Assembly: GCF_020740795.1 (NCBI RefSeq)
Contig: NC_067312.1
Coordinates: forward strand, 54,145,905-54,209,904
Reading direction: 5' to 3'
Source of the DNA: Apus apus
Taxonomy: Eukaryota > Chordata > Aves > Apodiformes > Apodidae
Length of the DNA: 64,000 bases
A model generated the notes under the pieces. That model had not been told where the DNA came from. It did no database searches and saw only the letters and a list, made by a program, of their open reading frames with translations. The translations under genes were made by a program, and so were the position numbers. Below are positions 37,801-49,800 of the stretch, piece by piece; the first letter of the stretch is position 1; every line of letters begins with the position of its first letter.

Positions 37801-40800
37801 AGGATGCACACTCTGTGTAGATAGTCTGAAACTGTTCTGGTAAACACTCTACTTTTTTTGCTGAGTGCCTGACCTGAAAACTCTGGAGCACTGAAGATGT
37901 AGAGAGAAAGTGTTGTGCATGTGACTTAGCTCCATCTCATCACCTCTGAGTAGGACTCAAAGTCTAATTCCAACTATTGTGCCCTGTGTCCACAGAGCAT
38001 ACGATGCAATTTAAAATTTCTTGATTGAAAAACCAATGCATAACAGACTTTTCTGTTTTGCAGGTGGAGGAGTTAGTTAATTTCATTTGAGTGTGCCATG
38101 TTTAAGACTTAAAGCATCTAACTGGAGTTTTACAGACCTCCACTACTAAAAAAAACAACCAAACCAAACAAAACTCTATAAAGACCCTTTTACAGAATGA
38201 CTTGTGTGAACTGGTTCTCAGCTTTAGACACTACTCAAAGCCCACAGCAAAATCTGAAATTATTTACTAAGCTCATACAGATTATTTTTTCCTAATCTTT
38301 TGTGATTCTCATTAGAAGGCTAAATGCAACACATTAAGTCAGTCTGTCTTGCTGGAGTGAAGCTGTTTGTAGCATGGAATTAAAAAGTATGCCATTTCTT
38401 CCTTTAAGTGGCTTGCAGTTAGATTTCAATACTATTTCCATCAAATATGTTTTCTTCCCTCTCCACTAATTTTTTGGGGTTTTTTAATCAAGTCTCATAA
38501 GCCTCCTTCGCTTGTGTTAGGAGAATCTCTTGCTGACATCTGTAGTCTAATGAATTTCATTGTTACTATAAGTTATTACTCCATTTTCATAGCTTCTAGA
38601 ACAATATGCCTGTTCCAAATGTGGTGTTCTGCTTAAAAGTACTGTCAAGGACTCTGAGTCATCTCCTTGACATGTAACCACTGGTCAGTTAGTTGTTACA
38701 GGATACAAATAGGCATATGTTAAAAAAAGGCAGTTTGCTGTACAGATTTCATGCCTCACGGCTGTCTGTCCTTTTCAGACTTTTTGAAACTTAAAATCAT
38801 GTGGAACAGCAGGCTTCTTTAATAAAAAAAAGTTTTGAGGTAGCAACTGAACCTAATTAAGGAACATACCATGCAGGAAAAGAAGTTAGTAATAAAAAAA
38901 AGGAATGTAGTATCTCCCAGTTACTAATTGCCCTTTTTCTGTGTAATTAAAATTTTGCCAATATGTTACAAGGCATTTGGGAAGATGTTATTTGCTAGTC
39001 TGTAAGACTTGAAACAATAAAAATAACACAAGTAAGTAAGCAGTCAAGCAAACAAACCCAAACCAAAGAGAAACAAACACACCACACACCCCCTTTGCAG
39101 TGGAGATCTGGAGCAGCTGAAGGGGTCGTCTTAAACTGTCATTTGTTTATATATAGAATCATAGAATCATTAAGGTTGGAAAAGACCTTCAGGATCAAGT
39201 CCAACCATAATTCACTACCACAACCAGTAAACTATATCCTGAAGCACCACATGTAAATGCTTCTTGAACACCTTCAAGGATGGCGACTCCCCCACCGCCC
39301 TGCGCAGCCCGTTCCAGTGCCTCACCACTCTTTCAATAAAGAAATTTTTCCTAAATATCCAACCTAAACCTCCCCTGGCACAACTTAAACACATTTCCTT
39401 TTGTCCTATTGCTAGTTATGTGGGAGAATAGACCAGCACTGGTCTCTCTACAACCTTCCTTCAGGTAGTTGTAAAGAGCGGTAAGATCTCCCTTCAGCCT
39501 TCTCTTCTTCAGACTAAACAACCCCAGTTCCCTCAGCTGCTCCTCTTACGATACTGCCTCCAAACCCCTCACCAGCCTTGTTGTTCTTCTCTGGACATCC
39601 TCCAGGACGTCAATATCTTTCTTATACTGTAGTGCCCAAAAATGAACACAGTACTCAAGCAGTGGCCTCACCAGGGCTGAGTACAGGGACACAATCACAG
39701 GTCAGGATGCCATTTGCCTTCTTGGCCACCTGGGCACACTGCTGGCTCATGTTCAGCTGGCTGGCAACTACTCCCAGATCCTTTGCCACCCTGTAGATGA
39801 TGTCCATAGCCTTCCCCTCATCCAATAGACAGGTTACCTGATCATAGAAGGAGATCAAGTTGGTCAAGCAGGAATTGTCTTTCATGAATCCATGCTGGCT
39901 GGGCCTGATCTCACCATTATCCTGCGCTTGCCATGTGAGTGCACCCAAGATGAACTGCTCTGTAATATTCCCCAATACCAAGGTTAGGCTGACAGGCCTG
40001 TATTTTCCCAGATCCTCCTTTTGGCCCTTTTTGTAGATGGGTGTCATGTTGGCAAGCCTCCAATTATCTGGCACCTCCCCTGCTGACCAGGACTGCTGAT
40101 AGATAGTGGAGAGTGGCTTGGCAAGCTCCCTCAGCACTCTCAGGTGAATCCCATCTGGCCCCATAGACTTGTGAGTGTCCAGGTGGTCTAACAGGTCATT
40201 AACTCCTTCCTCCTGGATTTGGGAAGTTGCTGCTGCTTCTCTCCATCCCTATCAGGAAGTTGAATACTCTGAGGATAATGGGTCTGACTACTAAAGACTG
40301 AGGCAAAGAAGGCATTCAGTAGCTCAGGCTTTTCCTCATCCTTGACAGAAATGGTCCCTCCCCTGCGTCCACTAAAGGGTGGACATTCTCCTTGGCTATC
40401 TTTATGTTGTTAATGTATTTGTAAAATCCTTTTTTGTTATCCCTCACAGCAGTGGCCAGGTTGAGTTTTAGCTTCGCTTTTGCCTTTCTGATGTTCTCTC
40501 TGCATGGCCTAGCTTTATCCCTGTACTCTTCTTGAGTTGCCTGTCCCTGTTTCCAAAGGCGGTATACTCTATTTTATTTTTTTTTTCTGAGCCCCTGCAA
40601 GAACTCTGTTCAGCCAGGCTGGTGATCTTCCAACAACTCATTTTACAATACATGGGGACAGCCTGCCCCTGCTCTTCTTTAAGACTTTCTTCTTGAAGAA
40701 CATCCAGCCTTCCTGGGCTTCTAACCCTTCAGGACTGTCTCCCAGGGGACACTCCCAACCAGTGTCCTGAACAGTCTGAAGTCTGCCCTCTAGAGGTCCA

Positions 40801-43800
40801 TGGAAGTGTTTTTACTGATCACAGTCCTTCACCAAGAATTGAGAAGTCTATCATTTCATGATCACTAAGCCTCTGACCACCACATCACCCACCACTTCTT
40901 CTCTGCTTGTAAGCAGTAGGTCTAGTGAGGCACCTCCTCTGGAAGGCTCATTTACTAGCTGTGTCAGGAATCTTCCACACACCCCAGGAACCTCTTAGAT
41001 TGTTTCCTCTCTGCTGTATTGTATTTCCAGGTAAATTTAAGTCCACCATGTGAACAAGGGCTGACTTGGAGAGTTCTGCCAACCGCCTCATCAGCCTCCT
41101 CATCCTGGTTGGGTGGTCTGTAACACACTCCCAGCAGGATGGCTGCCTTGTTGGCCTTCCCCTTATCCTTACCCATAAGCACTCAACCTTATTATCACAT
41201 TTGTCAAGTTCTACACAATCAAAACACTCCCTAACATACAGTGCCACTCCACCGCCTCTCCTTCCCTGCCTAGCCCCTCTGAAGAGCTTATAGTCATCCA
41301 TTGCAGTACTCCGGTCATGACAATCATCCCACCATGTTTCTGTGATGGCAAATATGTCATAGATGTCCTGCTGCACAGTGGCCTCCAGCTCCTCCTGTTT
41401 ATTGCCCATGCTCTGTGCATTGGTGTGGATGCATTTCAGCTGAACTAATGATCCTGCTACCATTTTGGGGAGAGAAGTCCTAATTGCTGTCTGACTGTCC
41501 TTTCCTAGAATTCAAAGAGCTGTAGATTAGTCAATGTCAGTGCTGGGACAGCAGTTTAGGTTTTGGTATCTACACTGTGCATTAAGTTTGTCTTGTTTGC
41601 ATATCCATCCCCCTCCCTAAAATCTTTTAGATAATGGGATTGAAAAGAAGACATTTAAAGGAGACAGGTCACCACGCCCTTCACGTGTCCTTCATCTTTG
41701 TCAAATTCCAAGTGATGCTACTGAAGCAGAAGTCATTTCATTAGGCATCCCTTTTGGTAGAGTAACCAACTTCTTGATGCTAAAAGGAAAAAGTCAGGTA
41801 AGTAATTTTCAGCGTTCCAACTAGAAGAGCAAAGCTGAAGATGTGGTTCATGTTATAGAATCATTTTGGTTGGAAAAGACCTTTAAGATCATCAAGTCCA
41901 ACTGTTAACCCAGCACTGCCAAGTCTACCACTAAACCATGTCCCTAAGCACCACAGCTACACATCTTTTAAACACCTCCAGAGGTGGTGACTCCACCACT
42001 TTCCTGGGCAGCCTGTTCCAGTGCTTGAAAACCCTTTCACTGAATAAATTTCTCCTAATATCTAATCTAAGCCTCCCCTGGAGCAGCTTGAGACCTTTTG
42101 GTCTCATTCTATCATGTTTTACTTGGGAGAAGAAACCAACCTCCACCTCTCTGCAACTTCCTTTCAGGCAGTTGTAGAGAGCAGTGAGGTCTCCCCTCAG
42201 CCTCCTTTTCTTCAGAGTTGACAACCCCAGCTCCTTCAGCTGTTCCTTGTATGACTTGTTCTCCAGACCCTTCAGCAGCTTGGTAGCTCTCCTCTGGACA
42301 TGGTCCTGCGCCTTCATACCTATCTTGTAGTGGGCCCAGAACTGAACTCAGGAGTCAAGTGCAGCCTCATGAGTATTGCATTTGGCTGAAGTAATTGCAG
42401 CAATGTCTGTTAGTGTCTCACGATTTTCATATTTTCAAATGTGAAAGGATGTATTATTTTAGGGACAGTAAAGGATAATTATTTTAAATTTTAATATGCT
42501 TTTGTATTAAATAACAACTTAGTAACATGTTAATAATATTGCTAAACATTATCTCCACTTTATATAAGAATACATAGATGATAAAAAGCCACATTGTCCC
42601 TCTTGATGCCAACCTGTGTCTTGAAATAATGTGCCTGATTAAATAGTTAACATGCTTGTTGTTTTTTAATTTGAAATAAATTGTTTAGGTTTTTTTTTAA
42701 TCCTTTTTTATGTGATGTGTAGTTCACATCATTAATAAACACTGAATTCCTAAAAATAGTAGACATTAATTTAAAAACTGTGTAGAGCACTGAGCTGGGT
42801 TAATATAATGCATAAACTGATGTATAGTGTCCTGTTCCTACTTTTTCAATCAGTATATGTATCTGCTACTTACATTAACAGTGCTTGGATTCAGGAATTT
42901 AATAAATTCATTAGCAGTGTGGTATTTTACCAGCATTGCTTCCCATATGTGATACTTATTCAGTCTCTTTTTTAACAACTTATTGTACTTACAGTATAAA
43001 ACATTTTAAGAAAACCCACATATTATATCAAATATATCCCCATAAACACACCCACAACTGCATTTTAATACTGAGCAAATTAGTTTCACGTGCTCTTCTT
43101 CTTGTGGGGGTGGAATTGGGAGTGAATGCTGCTTTGATGTTTATTTTCTTCTGTAAACAATACAACACTGGAAACTGCTGTGTGTTGGTTGCAGGCACTT
43201 TTGGAAATGGCTTCTGAAGAAGCTGCTGTTACTATGATGAACTACTATACTCCTACTACACCTCACCTCCGCAGTCAGCCTGTTTATATTCAGTATTCCA
43301 ATCACAGAGAACTTAAGACTGACAATCTACCTAACCAGTCTGTAAGTATACTATTTCCATTTAACAAGATAGAATTGCATATGAGTTGTGTACTAGCTTT
43401 GGCTAGGATACCAGTTAATCCTCCTCATAGTAGCTTGTGAGCCTCATTCAGCATTAAGGCCTTTTCTGCTCCTCAAACTGCCCTCCCAGTGTGAGTGCAC
43501 AAGAAGCTGAGAAGTGACACAGCTGACCCCAGTTGACCAAAGGGATATCCCACACCACATGGCATCATACTCAGCATTGAAAGGTGGAGGAAAGAAGAAG
43601 GAATGGACACATTTGAAGTTAGGGCATTTTTCTTCCCAAGTAACCATTACGTATGCTGCTTTCCTGGAAATGGCTGATGGCACCTGTCTGCCAATGGGAA
43701 GTAGTGAAGGTATTCCTTATCTTGCCCTGCTTTTGCAGATGCAGCTTTTGCTTTACCTATTAAACTGTCTGTGTATCAACCCATGAGTTTTCTTACTTTG

Positions 43801-46800
43801 ACCCTTCCCATTCTCTCATCCATCCTGCTGGGGGAAAGTGGCTGAGCAGCTGTGTGGTACTTATCTGCCTACCAGGGTTAAACCACAACATTAGTAAAAA
43901 AAATAGACTACTTTCCACTACACCAGTGACACCATTCTGACAGATACTATTTCTGCCTTTTTTATCTAAGCAGTAACTTCTTTCAGACAAGGACTTCTCA
44001 ATGTCTGTAAAATTACTGTGGAGGAGCTCAAGGTCAAGGATGGTTCATCCTAATGAGCAGGAAATCAAGTGAAGGTGGCAGGACGGCTGCTTGGATGAAC
44101 AAGGAGCTCCTGAATCAACTCAGACATTAAAAAGAGGCATAGAAAAGGTAGAATCATTAACATGTGATCCAGGAGGAATACAGAGCACTATCTGAACATG
44201 CAGGGATGTGTTTAGGGAAGTCAAAGACCATGTGGAATTGGCGCTGGTGATGGCTATGAACAGCAATAAGAATAGCTCCTCAAAGTGTACCAGCAACAGA
44301 CAGAAGATTTAGGGAATTTTTAAGGATGTGATGTTTGTAACAGCCTCAGGAAAACTATAATCATATTTGCAAATAAGACTCCTTGTATTTGTTTCTGAGA
44401 GTATTTTTAACTCAGTGCATGACGCTTTTTTCTTCTGTAAAAACAACACTGTCTGCTTAAAAAAACCCTAATTTTTTGCAATAAACTCTTACAGTTGAGT
44501 TTTATTTAAATTTTAGGGATGCTAACGGAGCAGCCAAACACTACATTACTGACCTAGTGCCTAGGTTCAGTACCTGAAGTACAGGTTATTTTGCAGGGTA
44601 ACAAGGTTCTGAAACTGGGTAACAACTTTACTGTGTGTCATGTTTAGTCCATCTGCCAAGGCAATTTTGTTATTGAGACATGTGAAGGCCTTTTTGAGGA
44701 AAGCCCATAAAAAACAAGCATAGAGACTTTCAAAGTCGCAGTGAGGCAGTTTAAGGAGTGAGATTTAAAGGTGTTTTTTTGTGGCTGGCAGCTTGGCTCA
44801 GAAAAAAAAAAAGCTGATTCCCAGCAAAACTTAGTTCCTAAAGAGAGCAAAATCCTAATAAAGCACAAGCAAATAGTTTCTCGTACACTGACTGGTTCTT
44901 AGTCTATTGCAATATTGTCATCATATTGATTTGATGGAAAATGTCAAGAATGACAAAATCTTGCTGAATCAAAGCAAAATTGTGTCTATATGGCATAACA
45001 AAGTAGCAACATTTTAACTAAAGAAAGTAATAAAAATCTGTGAAAGTGTAATCTGACTTCTGGGGAAGAGTAAAGGAAGATGTATGGTTTACTTATTAAC
45101 ATGATACTTGAGTTGATAATCAGATAAGGGGAATGTATTTTTTAAGAGCTGCATTTTAAATATATTGTACATGCTTTTCTTTGCAAGCGAACTTAGCTTA
45201 GATATGGCATAATTTGTATGTGTGTAAGTTAATTGTGTTCTCTGCTGTGTCCTGATTTCAGAGATCCCAAGCTGCTCTGCAAGCTGTGAATGCTATGCAG
45301 GCTGGAAACCTGACTGTCACAAGTGCTCTTGGTGCTGATGGTGGGCTCTGTCCAGGTTCTGTTCTTCGCATGATTGTTGAAAATCTTTTCTATCCTGTTA
45401 CTTTAGAAGTGCTGTTTCAGGTAAAGAGGACTGCTAAAAATAGTTAAAATCTGTTTCAATGTTGCCATTGTATATCTTTTTTTAAAAGTACCTGTGGATT
45501 CTTAAGTGTTGAGTGAGGACTATCACTCTAAAATTAATTTTTGCAATTTAGGTATCCAGGTTTGAACCAGTTTTGCACAAAACAGTCAAAGTAAGCAGAG
45601 CTTCTGTGCTCAGCTTTTCATGCTTGTTTGGTTTGTTTGGGTTTGTTTGTTTGTTTGTTTTGGGTTTTTTTTTTTAATTATTTGGTTTCTGTGGAAGCAG
45701 CAATAAACTTGAGGTGTTATTTGTAATTTATGCCCACATGATGAGTTAGTGAAATACTGATTGTTTTGAACTTGTAGACCAATATTGTAGTGCTCTTTGT
45801 ACTGAGCAACTTTTGTAGTTTGGATTATATTTTAAGGTTTTTTATTCACTTTAATAATTTGATAAAACTGATGTAATGTCCAAGTATAGTAGCCTGGACA
45901 AATGTATTGTTCATCAGCTGTTAGAATGTTATGTACTTTAAGCACCTCTGGAAGCCAGAACTAGTGGTGTGCCACACCTATGAAAGACATTACCATAACT
46001 CCTTCTAGGGGTGTGCTATGCTGTTGAGAACTCAAAGTTTAAAAACAATAACTTCATTAGACTTTCTTTGTGCCTGAAGGATTTGTCAATACTATTTTCA
46101 GATACTGCAGAGGATTTAATATTTGATATTTGAAGCTTTTGTAATCACTAGTAAATTTCTGGAGGGAAAAAAAAAAAAAAAAGCATGGCTCAAATCTGAG
46201 TTTCATTGGGGTGTATTTACAAGAACCTGCAGTCCTGGAAGAAGATTTTTGCAGCTCTACTGGCATCTCAAACAATAGTTGATTGTTACCAACACTTAAT
46301 CTTTCCTCTTACCTCTTAACATTTCCTCTTTCTCTATCTCCCTCCTGTTACACTGATTAACTAGTATACTAGTAGTCACTTTGATGTCACAGTTTGCCTG
46401 ATATGAACTTATTTTTGTATCTATGATTATTGTTCACTCATTATTGAGCTTGTATAAATACTAAGTCTACTGTTTAGGATTACTAGTGAGCTCAGAATAA
46501 CCTGAGAAGAAACTTTTGTGCTTATGGGATCTATACTAGCTTGTTAGTGCAACAGCAATTCCTGGATCTAACCTTGTGTGGGGGTTTTTTGTTTTGTTTG
46601 TTTTTACTAAGGAGGCAGTGGAAGAGGAGATTCATGTTAATTTACTTTAATTTGATTAATGTTTGCTTCAGTACAGCAGAACTGTATCTTCAAACCTTGA
46701 ATTGCCCAATGACCCTGACTCAACTACTTTTGTGGTCTAGAAAACTAAGCAGTCTGAGAAAAGGGAGCTTATTTTGAGTTCTTAGTAGTACAGTCTTCTC

Positions 46801-49800
46801 TAACTACTTCAGCACTTTGTGCCTGATAGCTTCAATGTAACATTAAGGTTTATGGAAATTAAGATTTTCACTGATTCGCATCATATGGAATACTAGTACT
46901 CAAGCTTTCATCTAAAACTTTTATTATATTTTATAAGTTACAGCTGTTTGTCAAGAAACTAGCCCTTTTTTAACCACAGTTCACCTTAAAATATTTATTA
47001 CAACAAACATTCTTGCCCTTGCAGGAACAAAATTTATATATATAGTGGATTTTAGGTTTAAAACCAAAAAGGAGTACATTTAATTTCATTATCTTAAGAA
47101 AGGTATATTTGGTCTTGTGGTTAAGCATGGAAAAGCGTATGTTCAGCAGTTCTATTTTTAGGCCTTTCTTAAGGCCTGTGAACACGAACTTAATGGCTAA
47201 TTTTAAATTGCTGTGAAAAAGGATTCTGTTCTGTCTTCTACCACGAAACAATTACTGCAGCATAAAAACCTTGTTCCTGAGAGACTGAAAAACGGGGCAC
47301 AAAAGGGTGAGGAGACTGTGCCTTGTACTCATTATTCCAGGCCTAATAGGCTGGCATTAGATGCCCATCCTTATTGTTGGCCTTTCTTTCCATTTCAGGC
47401 TTTAATATTTGTCTGGGGAGCTCTTCTGACTTTGCATTGAGTCTTACAGTTTGTTCTAGAACTGTTAGTACTTCCTAAACTCATTTCTTCTTCTACTGTT
47501 GATTTGAACATTGTTTTTCTGCACTTGCATGGTAGTTATACTTCTGTCCTCATTCTTTGTGGATTTGCTTTTGCACAGACACATTAATATATTGAGTGTA
47601 TATATATTTAATTTCAACCTTCTAATTTTTTTTTTCTGTAATGCTTACATTTGCCATAAATCAAATAATACTCAGTGGTAAATTACAGGGGTAGGTCCCA
47701 GACTAGGCCTTTGTCTTGCTTCTTTCCTTCTTTGTCTTCTAGTTTGGACTGTGGGCCTGCATAATTAATTTGTAGATACATGAACTATTTAAGGTGTATT
47801 TTTGGTCACTAAATTTGCAGAATTTGTTTGAAGTACAGAATGTAAAGGTGGATACCTTGCAGTTTGCAGTTCCACTTTCAACTGATGTGTTAAAAGTCTA
47901 TTTCTCAGACCTCAACTTTGGTTAAATGAAAATTTCTTCACAGACACTGGACAGCCATCTCTTTGGACTGGCCTTCCCTGCTCTTAGTTCAACAGTCATT
48001 GCTAAATCTCTAAGGAAATGTTATCCTTCTTCCACATCTTTTGTAGTCTCTTTTAAAAATATTTTTTAACCATAAACAAAATTCTGACTTCACTCGGTTT
48101 TTGTTAAGCTCTCGCAAAATATATGATTTTCAGAAATCTTTATGAAGATTAAAAGGCTAGTTTTTATTGTGCATAAATTATTCATTGCTTCTGAAATGGC
48201 AAATTTTTTCTTTCTCAGATTTTCTCAAAATTTGGATCTGTCTTGAAGATTATCACCTTCACTAAGAACAATCAGTTCCAAGCTCTGCTACAGTATGCTG
48301 ATCCAATGAATGCATATTATGCCAAAATGGTAAGTGTAGTAGTGTATTCAGCCTGATGTTTTTCTTGTTGTTGTTTTCCTGTTGTTTTTCCCCAGATAAA
48401 AGGGCAACGTTAGGAGTACCTTGATCATTAACTTTGACTTCTCGTCGTTCTGACATTCTTGTTGCACATGAATAACTTCAACATCCCTCATTAGTTAAGA
48501 GGATAACTCTGTTATCAACTGCAAACATAAATGTGTAGCACACACCCCGCGACCTGCACGAGTCTGCCAAAACAAAAATCGAAGCTATCAGTTGCTATTA
48601 GTGATGGTGACTATTCGACCTGTATTTGACCAAAAAAGTATTTTGCATTCCAAATGAAATGGAGTATTTTCAGTGAGAGTATGGTAGTTAAATGCTCAGA
48701 GATCAGGTAAATGTTACTTGTTTTACTTCCTTGAATTTTGGTGAGAAATTTACAGAAATTAATGTTTTCACCTTAAACGTCTTAATTTCAGAGCAGCTGT
48801 ACCCTGATTTTTAAAATGTGTGTTCTCAGTAATGAAGAAAAGCTCACCTACTTTAATTACTTTTTCTGTGGTGGGTTAAATAAAAGCAGTTAGAAAGTTC
48901 ACATAAAGGTACACAGAAGAATAGATGTTGCTAAGGATTAAGTGGTATTTAGCACTAATTTTTTCTAAGAAAATTACTGAAAGATGAGTGAATGGAACTT
49001 TTACAGTACTTTTGTTAAAGAAATTGACTTTATTTTGATCTTCAAAATTAAAGCCATAGAATAGTTATCTACTGCTGCCTGAACTTTAGCCCAGTAAGTA
49101 AATTCACTGTGTGTTTCAGAGATTAAGCATTTATTGGAAATCAGTAAAAGGAGCTGGGATTACACCCTGTTGGTTAGCAGTAGCATCTTTTCATAAAGAA
49201 CAGTAATAAATTATGCCTTATTGAAGATTTCACAGAAATTCCAGTCTAGAGTATATTAAATAATTATAACAAACCAGTATCTCTTGGGTGTTTTTTCCCC
49301 CTTCATCTGTCTCAATTCTTTTATGGCTGGCATGGCAGTCATATGAAGCATGAAGAGGAGGCTGTGAGGAGACCTCACTGCTCTTCACAACTACCTGAAA
49401 GGAGGCTGGAGTGATGAGGGGAACAGCCTCTTCTCCCTGCTGATGTGTGATAGGACCAGAGGGAATGGGTGCAACCTGCGCCAGGGGAGGTTTAGGATAG
49501 ATATTAGGAAGCATTTCTTCACTGAAAGGGTTGTCAAGCATTAGAATAGTTTCCTCAGGGCAGTGGTGGAGTCACGATCTCTTGATGCATTTAGATGGCA
49601 CATAGACCTGGGGTCTAGTGGCAAGCTTGCACTGTTAGGTCTGGGGCTGGACTGAATGATCTTGGAGGTCTCTTCCAGACAGGGACATTCTGTGATTCTG
49701 TGTGATTCTGGGCAGAAGATACTGCTTCAGTGATCTTTCCGTGCATAGACGCTCGCAAAAAAGGTATTTTATATAATCATTTTGGTTCAAAAAGACCTTT

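Larger units (their letters stand above)
34893..41630 (+). other. PTBP3: PTBP3 intron 3
   Basis: It contains a sense CR1 fragment (35547-36468) and a long antisense CR1 (39154-41500) that ends about 130 bases before exon 4. The region 36.5-39.1 kb is plain AT-rich intron, with A/C-rich simple sequence near 39.03-39.09 kb just before the CR1. Confidence 0.6.
43342..45261 (+). other. PTBP3: PTBP3 intron 5
   Basis: It runs from GTAAGT to GATTTCAG and carries an ERVL-type LTR (43441-43890) and a CR1 middle fragment (44025-44335), both sense to the gene. Confidence 0.65.
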
